Source: Gaoshiqia sediminis
GTDB taxonomy: Bacteria > Bacteroidota > Bacteroidia > Bacteroidales > Prolixibacteraceae
Assembly: GCF_025907915.1 (NCBI RefSeq)
Contig: NZ_JAPAAF010000039.1
Location: 1 to 41,304 of the forward strand
Direction: 5' to 3'
DNA length: 41,304 nt
Part shown: positions 18,829 through 26,685 of the stretch, piece by piece
Position numbering within the stretch: the first letter of the stretch is position 1
Layout of the letters: each line of letters opens with the position of its first letter
Translations under genes and position numbers: made by a program
The notes under the pieces: generated by a model
What the model was told of the DNA's origin: nothing
What the model saw: the letters and a program-made list of their open reading frames with translations, nothing else
Databases searched by the model: none

Positions 18829-20937
18829 ATGGTATTCGAAAATAATATAACACGAATGATGACCAGAATGAGAATGTATTTCAGTTTGATATTGCTGGTA
18901 AGCACCTTGTTGTCATGTGCAAACTCATCCGAAACGCTTGAAATTAGCGGTGGTATTCAGATTTATGTTCATCCGGATGAGGCTCCTGCAGTGCTAACAG
19001 CCGTACGCGACTTGCAGAGGGATTTGGAAGCTGTACTTGGAGAAACATCCATAATTGTTGATAAAATACCGGAATCGGGTGAAGTAATCGTGGTGGCGAC
19101 CGGCGACCGATATGCGGGTAGTCAGCCTGCCGTTACCGGTTGGGAGGCTCACCAACTGTATGCCGATCAGGGACGTATGGTTCTCAACGGTGCTGATCCC
19201 CGGGGGACTATTTATGCGATTTACTCTTTCTCCGAGATGTTCCTCGGGGTTAAGCCGCTTTGGTTTTGGGCATCCGAACATCCTTCAAAGAAAGGCATCG
19301 TTCGAATCCCTGATGATTTTCGGAAGATTTATCCAACTCCCGATGTCAAGTATCGGGCTTGGTTCCCGAATGACAGGGATCTGATTATTCCATGGCAAAA
19401 GCTATCGGAGGAAAATTACGAAGCTTTCTTCGAGACCATGTTGCGGCTAAAACTTAATACACTTGAAGGTGGGATTGCCGACAAGCAAAGCTTCAACCCT
19501 CCATATCCGACAGGAAAGGAAGCCACACTCGCCAGGGACCGGGGACTGATGGTTACCGGGCACCACATGCTGGTATTCGGGTCCAGTTACAAAAACTGGA
19601 ATGATTATTGGCAAAATGTAAGGCAGCAAGCAGCGCCGAAGTTTTCCATCAACGATCGTCAAAGCCTGCGAGAATTTTGGGAGTTTCACATCGATCTTGC
19701 ACTGAAAAACAACTTGGATGTCATTTGGCTCGTTGGTTTCCGGGGAAACAGGGACATCCCGTTTTGGGAGTTCTTCCCGGATTCGCCGTCTGATGATTCA
19801 ACACGGGCAAAAGTCATTGAAGAAATGGTACAGATTCAGATTGATTTGTTGAAGGAAAAAACCAGGAAGGAAAATCCCCTCATGCGAATAACGCTCTACA
19901 ATGAAATGTCGAGACTGGTTTCCAACAATCTTTTCCATATTCCGGATGAAGATTCTCTGATTCATAATTTTGTCGCAGCCCGACGGGATCATTTTCCGAA
20001 TGAAGATTTGTTAAGTTATTCTTTCTCGGATGAATTGGTGGGATATTATATGAACTTGCAGTTTACTTCCAGCGGATCGCACTTGGCCCAGGCAGAAGGG
20101 CCTCATAAAATTGAGCAAAATTACCGGATGGTGGACAGTATCAGCGGTGGAAACCTGATTTTTTCAGTAGTCAATGCCGGCAACATCCGTGAACACGTTT
20201 TAGGACTTTCGGCCAATGCCGATATGATGTGGAATTTCAACGATTTCAGTGCCAATTCTTTTTTGAAGAAATTTAGCGCTATGTATTTTGGCGATCAGTT
20301 TGGGGAAGAAATTGCTGACTTGTATCAAGACTTTTTTACTTCGTATTGGCAGCAAAAAAAGGGTGATTTGCCCGGATTTGAAAGACAATACCTGTTTCAC
20401 GACTTGCGCTATGCTCGGGCAGCGGAAATGATCCTGACAGACATGGAAGAAGGGAAGTACCGGCCAAACGTGCTGCACGGTCATAAACTGGATAACCCGG
20501 ATAAAGGGAGTGTCGGGTATTTCCGGGTTGAGCCGGAAGACAACGGTGTTGAAAACCAGGTGGAAGCTATATTGAAAGGTACGGCCGTAAGTATTGCCAA
20601 GCTGGAACAGGTGACTGCAAAGGCCGATGAGATCTATTCAAAGCTAGAAACAGGCCAGCAGTTCTTTAATGATAACCTGCGTGGACAGGCTTACTTAATG
20701 CTGCATCTGAACCGGATGCTGAATTATTTGACAAAAGCTTACCGGGAAACTCCCAATGCAAATCAACGCAAGCAATTCCTTCATCAAAGTGTGACCGAGC
20801 TTGAACTTGCCGGACAACAATTAAGAAAGGCGGAACATGTTAGGTTTACAGATTGGTATGCGAATGACCGGGTATTTGGCATTAAAAACCTTGAAAAAAG
20901 GCTAAAAGAGTATTTTACTAAAATTGATCAACAATAA
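18829..20937 (+). CDS. Divergent, short GH115-like alpha-glucuronidase lipoprotein
   Basis: This 702-residue protein looks like family GH115, which removes (4-O-methyl)glucuronic acid from internal as well as terminal xylose, complementing GH67. The signal ends in TLLSC (C30); starts at M14 or M16 would give a more compact signal peptide. An N-terminal hexosaminidase-like alpha/beta domain (about 36-165) contains GADPRGTIYAIYSFSE. The barrel domain (about 170-510) includes MLRLKLNTLEGG, GHHML (244-248), GFRGNRD (303-309) and a DMMWNFNDF segment. A helical domain ends the protein. The barrel motifs differ from those I know in typical GH115 (SHHEP-like, GMRGDGDE-like), and the usual C-terminal beta-sandwich is absent. 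Family assignment is likely, activity less certain. Confidence 0.68.
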   Translation: MVFENNITRMMTRMRMYFSLILLVSTLLSCANSSETLEISGGIQIYVHPDEAPAVLTAVRDLQRDLEAVLGETSIIVDKIPESGEVIVVATGDRYAGSQPAVTGWEAHQLYADQGRMVLNGADPRGTIYAIYSFSEMFLGVKPLWFWASEHPSKKGIVRIPDDFRKIYPTPDVKYRAWFPNDRDLIIPWQKLSEENYEAFFETMLRLKLNTLEGGIADKQSFNPPYPTGKEATLARDRGLMVTGHHMLVFGSSYKNWNDYWQNVRQQAAPKFSINDRQSLREFWEFHIDLALKNNLDVIWLVGFRGNRDIPFWEFFPDSPSDDSTRAKVIEEMVQIQIDLLKEKTRKENPLMRITLYNEMSRLVSNNLFHIPDEDSLIHNFVAARRDHFPNEDLLSYSFSDELVGYYMNLQFTSSGSHLAQAEGPHKIEQNYRMVDSISGGNLIFSVVNAGNIREHVLGLSANADMMWNFNDFSANSFLKKFSAMYFGDQFGEEIADLYQDFFTSYWQQKKGDLPGFERQYLFHDLRYARAAEMILTDMEEGKYRPNVLHGHKLDNPDKGSVGYFRVEPEDNGVENQVEAILKGTAVSIAKLEQVTAKADEIYSKLETGQQFFNDNLRGQAYLMLHLNRMLNYLTKAYRETPNANQRKQFLHQSVTELELAGQQLRKAEHVRFTDWYANDRVFGIKNLEKRLKEYFTKIDQQ

Positions 20938-21152
20938 ATAGTAAGCTTGAATTCGGGAGGATTTGATTTTTTGCTTTAAGTTGTATTTGAGTGGACGTTT
21001 TTATGAGTAATAATGAACTCCTTGTTGTATGCTTTTTAGTAGCTTTTCCAGTTCGATTGGTTTTGCCTTGTGCTGAATGATTCTTATTGGTGTAGGTGTA
21101 GTTTTTGCCATTGAACTTGTAATGGTATTGTAAACACTAAATTAATGCTGAC

Positions 21153-22244
21153 ATGAAAAAATGTATTCTTTTATGCCTGGTGGCGAGTGTAATGATGCTT
21201 TACGCCTGCCAAACGCAATCAACCCGGCAAGAGGCATCAACAGAGCCTGCAGTAAAAATCTGGACAAAAGAGCAGGCCAAGGCTTGGGTTGATGAGCATG
21301 GATGGCTTCGCGGCGCCAACTTCAACCCCAGTACTGCAATCAACCAGTTGGAAACCTGGCAGGCCGAGTCTTTCGATCCGGAAACGATTGACCGGGAACT
21401 GGGCTGGGCCGAAGAGATTGGGCTGAATTGTATGCGTGTTTATTTGCACCATGTGGCTTGGGAAGTGGACAAAGAAGGTTTTAAAAATCGGATGAAACAA
21501 TACCTGGATATTGCCGACAGTCACGGAATCAAAACTATTTTCGTGTTTTTCGATGACTGCTGGAATCCCACGTATAAAGCTGGTAAGCAGCCTGATCCGA
21601 AACCTGGAGTTCATAATTCCGGTTGGGTGCGGGATCCGGGCGAACTGATTTTCCTGGATGAAAATTTAATGCCACTCCTCGAAGAATATGTAAAAGATGT
21701 GCTCACTACATTCAAAGACGACAAGCGCATTGCCATCTGGGACTTATACAACGAACCGGGAAATAATAATTTGAAGAACAGTTCTATGCCGCTGCTTCGT
21801 AACGTTTTCCGGTGGGGGTGGGAAGTTCGCCCCTCTCAACCATTATCGGCTGGCGTTTGGAATTTGAGTTTGTCTGACCTGAATAAGTTCCAGGTAGAAA
21901 ATTCAGACATCATCACCTACCACAATTATAAAGGACCGGAAGAGCACCAGGCAGCTATTGATACACTGAAATTGATTGGCCGCCCGCTGGTTTGCACCGA
22001 ATATATGGCCCGCCGAAACAACAGCTTGTTCCAGAATATCATGCCCATCCTGAAACAGGAAAACATCGGAGCGATCAACTGGGGGCTTGTCGATGGAAAA
22101 TCGAATACCAAATATGCCTGGAGTGAGCCAATTCCGGATGGATCGGAACCACCACTGTGGTTTCACGAAATTTTCAGAAAAGATGGCACTCCCTACAAAC
22201 AGGAAGAAGTGGACCTGATCAAGAGTCTGACGGGGGCCCAATAA
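21153..22244 (+). CDS. Clan GH-A glycoside hydrolase lipoprotein (GH5/cellulase-like)
   Basis: This 363-residue (beta/alpha)8-barrel hydrolase has a lipoprotein signal ending in LYAC (C19). IWDLYNEPG places the acid/base glutamate at E201, and PLVCTEYMAR places the nucleophile at E283; this is the clan GH-A arrangement. WLRGANFNPSTAINQLETW at residues 49-67 and CMRVYLHHVAWE are typical of a group often labelled 1,4-beta-xylanase or cellulase-family in Bacteroidota, whose true specificity is poorly known. It is the only candidate in the window for a backbone-cleaving enzyme, although an exo role is equally possible. It is separated from the GH115-like gene by 215 bases and followed by a hairpin at 22276-22318. 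Confidence 0.75.
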   Translation: MKKCILLCLVASVMMLYACQTQSTRQEASTEPAVKIWTKEQAKAWVDEHGWLRGANFNPSTAINQLETWQAESFDPETIDRELGWAEEIGLNCMRVYLHHVAWEVDKEGFKNRMKQYLDIADSHGIKTIFVFFDDCWNPTYKAGKQPDPKPGVHNSGWVRDPGELIFLDENLMPLLEEYVKDVLTTFKDDKRIAIWDLYNEPGNNNLKNSSMPLLRNVFRWGWEVRPSQPLSAGVWNLSLSDLNKFQVENSDIITYHNYKGPEEHQAAIDTLKLIGRPLVCTEYMARRNNSLFQNIMPILKQENIGAINWGLVDGKSNTKYAWSEPIPDGSEPPLWFHEIFRKDGTPYKQEEVDLIKSLTGAQ

Positions 22245-22275
22245 GTATGTATCTTTCATTTTTGATAAAATCGAT

Positions 22276-22318
22276 TGAAATGCTTCAATCCCGTCAAATC
22301 GGGGGTTGGAGTATTTCA
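22276..22318 (+). terminator. Stem-loop between the GH-A and GH43 genes
   Basis: The arms 22276-22293 (TGAAATGCTTCAATCCCG) and 22300-22318 pair almost throughout, with three G-U wobbles and one bulge, around the loop TCAAAT. A T-rich GTTTTAGCC follows. It lies 31 bases after the GH-A stop and 24 bases before the GH43 start. It could attenuate read-through or stabilise the mRNA end. Confidence 0.55.
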
Positions 22319-22342
22319 GTTTTAGCCTTTAAATAGAAAATC

Positions 22343-23452
22343 ATGAAATTGAGTTCTTTACTTTTTTTTATTATTGCACAAATCTTGTTGTTTACGGCTT
22401 GTCAACCTAAAAACACTGCTTTTAAATCCGAAAACCCTTTGCCGGTTGAATTTGGCGATCCTTACATCCTGAAAGCCTCCGATGGTATCTATTACATGAT
22501 TGGCACCGGCGGGGTAGAGGATGGTTTTAAAATGTATTCGTCAGTTGATTTGAAAGATTGGAAAGACGAAGGGCGCATTTATCAGGGAAATACCGACAGC
22601 TCGTGGGGAATTGCCAACTTCTGGGCGCCCGAAATGTATGAGATTGACGGAAAGTATTACTTGCTTTTCAGTGCCGACTGGCGCGAAAATCCAACCAATG
22701 AGCTGGAAAATTTCCGTATCGGGGTAGCTGTTTCTGATAAGCCCACCGGCCCCTATGCCGATTTGTACAACCGCCCGATTTTTGATCCGGGTTATCCGGT
22801 TATCGATGGCAACCTGCTCTTCGAAAATGAGAAAGTGTATCTCTACTATTCCCGATGCTGTTATAAAAATCCGGTTGAAAGCGAAGTGGCCGACTGGGCC
22901 CGCCAGCAGGGAATGTTTGATGAAATTGAAGAAAGCTGGGTGTACGGCGTAGAGATGGAACCTGACTTTTCGGGAGTCATTGGAGAGCCTGAATTATTGC
23001 TTCACCCACCGGTAAGCATGAACGATAAACAAGCTGAATGGGAAAGCCGGTCGGTTACTTCGGGCGAAGTGAACAGGCGATGGACTGAAGGTTCCTACAT
23101 TTTCAAAAAGAAGGATACCTATTACATGATGTATTCGGCAAACTTCTTTGGCGGGAAAAACTATGCGGTTGGTTATGCTACCTCAAAATCGCCGCTCGGG
23201 CCGTTTGAAAAAGCTGCCAATAATCCGGTATTGGAAAAAAATGTAGAAAAAGGTGGAATTGTTACAGGAACGGGGCATAATATGGTAACAACAGCGCCCA
23301 ACGGAAAAGACATATTGTGTGTGTATCACGGAAGGACTGAAAAAACAGGTGAAAACCGCGTCGTGTTCATCGACCGCATGGAAGTGCTGGATGACGGGAC
23401 GTTGGTGGTACACGGACCAACAACTAAGTATGACTCAGAAAAAAGCGAGTAA
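22343..23452 (+). CDS. GH43 family glycosidase lipoprotein, copy 2
   Basis: This 369-residue five-bladed propeller glycosidase has a lipoprotein signal ending in LLFTAC (C20). D39 in FGDPYI (base), D155 in VIDGNLLF (pKa modulator) and E249 in RRWTEGSYIF (acid) complete the triad; H312 in GTGHNMV is the central histidine. NFWAPEMYEIDGKYYL is typical of the family. It is not a close copy of the GH43 at 2651 and belongs to a different subgroup. Likely activity is beta-xylosidase, alpha-L-arabinofuranosidase or an exo-galactosidase type; the sequence alone does not decide. It is 26 bases upstream of the mutarotase, with which it is probably co-transcribed. Confidence 0.85.
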   Translation: MKLSSLLFFIIAQILLFTACQPKNTAFKSENPLPVEFGDPYILKASDGIYYMIGTGGVEDGFKMYSSVDLKDWKDEGRIYQGNTDSSWGIANFWAPEMYEIDGKYYLLFSADWRENPTNELENFRIGVAVSDKPTGPYADLYNRPIFDPGYPVIDGNLLFENEKVYLYYSRCCYKNPVESEVADWARQQGMFDEIEESWVYGVEMEPDFSGVIGEPELLLHPPVSMNDKQAEWESRSVTSGEVNRRWTEGSYIFKKKDTYYMMYSANFFGGKNYAVGYATSKSPLGPFEKAANNPVLEKNVEKGGIVTGTGHNMVTTAPNGKDILCVYHGRTEKTGENRVVFIDRMEVLDDGTLVVHGPTTKYDSEKSE

Positions 23453-23478
23453 GCATTTTATAAACAAACAAAATTAAG

Positions 23479-24627
23479 ATGAAGCTGACAAATCTATTCA
23501 TGATTTTACTGGTGGCTGGCTTGATGAATTCGGGTTGCAGCCCCAAAAAAACGGAAACAAAATCGTGCATTAACCTGAAAGCAGAGGACTTTCAGCAAGC
23601 CATTGACGGCAAACAAACCAACCTGTATTTTCTGAAAAATGGAGATATATCGGCAGCGATTACCAATTATGGCGGGCGTATCGTCAGCCTTTGCGTTCCC
23701 GGCCGCAACGGGGAATTGGCTGATGTTGTTCTGGGATTCAGTAGTATCAACGGTTATCTCAACGCAAAAGAAACATTTCATGGCGCACTGATTGGCCGGG
23801 TTGGAAATCGCATTGCAAAAGGTAAATTCGTGTTGAATGATGAAGAATATAATCTTCCGTTAAACAATGGTGTCAATCATTTACATGGTGGCCCGGGCGG
23901 ATTTCACAATGTGGTATGGGACGTTAAAGCAGTGACCGATACGTCTATTGTACTGAGTTATTTGTCGCCGGATGGTGAGATGGGATATCCTGGAAATCTG
24001 GCCGTTGAGGTGGTTTATACCTTAACGTCGAACAACGAAGTGAAAATGGATTATTTGGCCACCACCGATAAGAGCACCCCCGTAAACCTGACTAATCATG
24101 CCTTTTTCAACCTGGCGGGCGAAGCAAACGGCACCATCAACGATCATGTGCTAACAATCAATGCCGATTATTACACGCCTGTTGACTCCACCTTGATCCC
24201 TTTTGGCGAAAATGAACCTGTTGCCGGAACACCTTTCGATTTCAGGCAGGCAAAACCAATCGGGCAGGATTTGAATTTACAGGAAGAAAACGAGCAGTTG
24301 ACGAATGGGTTGGGTTACGATCACAACTTTGCCTTGAACAAGGAAGTTGGAAAGAAAATGACTTTGGCGGCAACCGTGGTTGAGCCGGTTAGTGGACGGA
24401 AGATGGAAGTTTTCACCGAAGAGCCTGCCCTGCAATTTTACGGAGGAAACTTTATGGATGGCGCGGATACCGGTAAATACGGGAAAACCTTTAATTTCCG
24501 TGAGTCGTTTGCCTTGGAAACCCAGCACTTCCCGGATTCGCCCAATCAGGCCAACTTCCCGTCTATTATTTTGAATCCCGGAGAGAAATACGAAACTTCT
24601 TCCACATACAAATTCAGTATTCAATAA
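23479..24627 (+). CDS. galM: Exported aldose 1-epimerase (mutarotase)
   Basis: This 382-residue enzyme interconverts alpha and beta anomers of free aldoses released by the neighbouring glycosidases. Unlike the cytoplasmic enzyme it carries a lipoprotein signal ending in MNSGC (C20), so it acts at an envelope membrane. Family motifs are GRVGNRIA, NHLHGGPGGF (H134 and H136), TNHAFFNL (H207, the acid) and ALETQHFPDSPNQ (E347, the base). It ends the glycosidase block and is followed by a hairpin terminator at 24663-24693. Substrates may be xylose, arabinose, galactose or glucose; the context favours pentoses. Confidence 0.92.
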   Translation: MKLTNLFMILLVAGLMNSGCSPKKTETKSCINLKAEDFQQAIDGKQTNLYFLKNGDISAAITNYGGRIVSLCVPGRNGELADVVLGFSSINGYLNAKETFHGALIGRVGNRIAKGKFVLNDEEYNLPLNNGVNHLHGGPGGFHNVVWDVKAVTDTSIVLSYLSPDGEMGYPGNLAVEVVYTLTSNNEVKMDYLATTDKSTPVNLTNHAFFNLAGEANGTINDHVLTINADYYTPVDSTLIPFGENEPVAGTPFDFRQAKPIGQDLNLQEENEQLTNGLGYDHNFALNKEVGKKMTLAATVVEPVSGRKMEVFTEEPALQFYGGNFMDGADTGKYGKTFNFRESFALETQHFPDSPNQANFPSIILNPGEKYETSSTYKFSIQ

Positions 24628-24662
24628 AGTCTTTTTGCAGTTGAATGATATGATTTAAACAT

Positions 24663-24693
24663 ATAAGGGGCTGATTCTTTTGCGGCCCCTTAT
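24663..24693 (+). terminator. Terminator after the mutarotase gene
   Basis: ATAAGGGGC (24663-24671) and GCCCCTTAT (24685-24693) pair perfectly over 9 bp around a 13-base loop, followed by GATATTTTCTGG. It lies 35 bases after the galM stop and separates the glycosidase operon from the regulators of module 2. Confidence 0.7.
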
Positions 24694-24814
24694 GATATTT
24701 TCTGGTGTAAATTTTTACAATTGAAAAGTAAGCGATTTAACGAATTCAGTCTGTGTAAAGTTTTGATATAATCTTCGGTTCCCTTATTTTGGTAGATCAA
24801 ACCCGGATTTTTGC

Positions 24815-25402
24815 ATGAATAAAAGCAGTCAGTGTTTTGACAGTATGGAAAAAAGACAGTATCGCTCTTTTGAGGAGTTGTTTCGGCTGTACTTTCCCCG
24901 CATGCAACGTTATGCCTGTTATCTGCTTCGCGACTCGGATGAGGCTGATGATCTGGTACAGGATGTCTTCCTTCAGTTATGGCGGGATCAGGATTTGTTG
25001 GACCGGGACAAGAATGTATCTTCCTACCTGTTTACCATACTTCGCAACAGGTGTCTCAATGTGTTGAAAAAGAGGATTGTCGAAGATCGGTACCGTTTGC
25101 ATGAAACCAGTGTGCGTGCCGACGAACTGTATCATACAAGCTTCGAAAAGGAGGGCGAGTTTATCTCCTTCGATGAATTGCTCTATCAGGAAGTTTTAGG
25201 ACTGATTAGTGAAATGCCAGAAAAATGCGGAATTGCCTTTCGCTTAAAATGGATCGAGGGAAAGAAAATCCGGGAGATTGCCGAGATCATGGATATTTCC
25301 GTTTCGATGGTGGATAAGCATTTATCCAGGGGACTTACATTGGCGAAGAGAAAACTGGATCCCGCACTATTCTTACTTCTGGTGATTCCATCGGTACAGT
25401 GA
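24815..25402 (+). CDS. FecI-type ECF RNA polymerase sigma factor (module 2)
   Basis: This 195-residue protein has region 2 at about residues 15-85 (FEELFRLYFPRMQRYACYLL, DEADDLVQDVFLQLWRD) and region 4 at about 120-185 (EMPEKCGIAFRLKWIEGKK, then IREIAEIMDISVSMVDKHLSR). ATG 24845 (residue 11) is an alternative start. The paired FecR begins 140 bases downstream, and a SusC with an STN domain follows. It would control module 2 and possibly the five-sulfatase run. I found no exact TAnnTTTG box in the 187-base gap upstream; near-matches such as GTAAAGTTTTG exist. Confidence 0.92.
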   Translation: MNKSSQCFDSMEKRQYRSFEELFRLYFPRMQRYACYLLRDSDEADDLVQDVFLQLWRDQDLLDRDKNVSSYLFTILRNRCLNVLKKRIVEDRYRLHETSVRADELYHTSFEKEGEFISFDELLYQEVLGLISEMPEKCGIAFRLKWIEGKKIREIAEIMDISVSMVDKHLSRGLTLAKRKLDPALFLLLVIPSVQ

Positions 25403-25542
25403 GCATTCATCTTTCAGCTTCTTTTTTTACCTTCCAGGCTGTTTTAAGCAGAAGTTTTAGCAAGGCCTTGTATCCTTCATTCGAAAACAGAAAAAAATAT
25501 CAATAATCAGGTTGGTAAAAGTTCTGCGTTCTTGTATTACTT

Positions 25543-26556
25543 ATGAATATGGATAGCAAAATGAAGAACAAACCAACATATTACGACTGGACTTTCAAGT
25601 TTTTGGAAGGGAAACTGACGGAAGCTGAAGAAATTGAGCTGTGGAGCAAGATAAATGGTGGTGAATATCCAAAAGAACAGTTTTTGAAAGATCAGCAGGA
25701 CCTGAAGAAGAAAATCATTGCTTCTGAAAACCCGTTGGTTGATAAAAATTGGCGTGGGGTGACAAAAAAAATGGAAGCTGGTCGAAAGACTGGTCGAGCC
25801 ATTGATCAACAATACTTTGGGCGCAAAAACATACTGGCTATTGCAGCGGCCTTTGTTTTCGGGATAATTATTGCAAGTGCATTCTACTTTATCGGGAACC
25901 CTGATTTTTCAAAACAGGTACAGCAACAGGAAGTTTATATCCCTTACGGAGCTAAAACCAGAATTACGTTGCCCGATGGTTCCGCTGTTTGGCTGAACTC
26001 CGGATCGAAACTCTCTTATCCTTCTGTTTTTAACGGCGAACGTTCGGTACATCTCGAAGGGGAAGCCTATTTTGATGTGGTCAAAAGTAAGGTCCCGTTT
26101 CAGGTTGCTACGCATTTTGGTCAGGTTGAGGTGTTGGGTACTTCCTTCAATGTAAAATCATTCTCAAACGAAGAGTTTCAGGCAACTCTGGTGGAAGGCT
26201 CTGTGCGGTTGAGCGGCTTTGGCGGGAAGGGTGTATTGCTGAATCCGGGAGAACTGGCAAGCTTTACCGAGAATTCCAGCCTGGTGGTTACCCCGGTAGA
26301 TACCAATCTTTTTACCTCGTGGAAGGACGGTAAACTGATTTTTTACCGCGAACCGTTTTCGAAAGTGGCGGTGCGGTTGGAACGTTGGTACAACGTGGAT
26401 ATTGAGATTGAAGATGAGGAGTTAAACAATCTTTGGTTTACCGGAACGATTGAAATGGAAACATTTACAGAATTTATGGAGCTGATTGTCAGAACGTATC
26501 CGATACATTATACTTATGACCAGAATACCAGGATTTTAAAAATAGAAAAGAAATAA
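25543..26556 (+). CDS. FecR-family anti-sigma factor (module 2)
   Basis: This 337-residue single-pass inner-membrane regulator has a cytoplasmic domain (1-92) starting around YYDWTFKFLEGKLTEAE. A membrane helix spans about 95-116 (ILAIAAAFVFGIIIASAFYF). The periplasmic FecR domain (about 135-215) contains LPDGSAVWLNSGSKLSYP, LEGEAYFDV and VEVLGTSFNVKSF. The C-terminal DUF4974-like domain (about 262-337) contains VRLERWYNVDIEI and WFTGTIEMETF. It would sequester the sigma factor at 24815 and receive the signal from the STN domain of the SusC at 26686. Confidence 0.92.
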   Translation: MNMDSKMKNKPTYYDWTFKFLEGKLTEAEEIELWSKINGGEYPKEQFLKDQQDLKKKIIASENPLVDKNWRGVTKKMEAGRKTGRAIDQQYFGRKNILAIAAAFVFGIIIASAFYFIGNPDFSKQVQQQEVYIPYGAKTRITLPDGSAVWLNSGSKLSYPSVFNGERSVHLEGEAYFDVVKSKVPFQVATHFGQVEVLGTSFNVKSFSNEEFQATLVEGSVRLSGFGGKGVLLNPGELASFTENSSLVVTPVDTNLFTSWKDGKLIFYREPFSKVAVRLERWYNVDIEIEDEELNNLWFTGTIEMETFTEFMELIVRTYPIHYTYDQNTRILKIEKK

Positions 26557-26606
26557 AATAAAATCGAAAAAGTATGTAAACGAAATCTGAGATCAATTCT
26601 TTAAAG

Positions 26607-26641
26607 AGAAAAGATGGAAAGTAGCAGTTTCCACCTTTTCT
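26607..26641 (+). promoter_or_regulatory. Leader hairpin before susC of module 2
   Basis: AGAAAAGATGGAAA (26607-26620) and TTTCCACCTTTTCT (26628-26641) pair over 14 positions with one mismatch, around the 7-base loop GTAGCAG. It lies 44 bases before the susC start. Position, loop length and the following TTCTGA match the module 1 leader at 5608-5630, although the stem sequence differs. Confidence 0.6.
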
Positions 26642-26685
26642 GAAAGAGTTTAAAAAAAGTTATTCATTAAACCAATTTCAAAACT

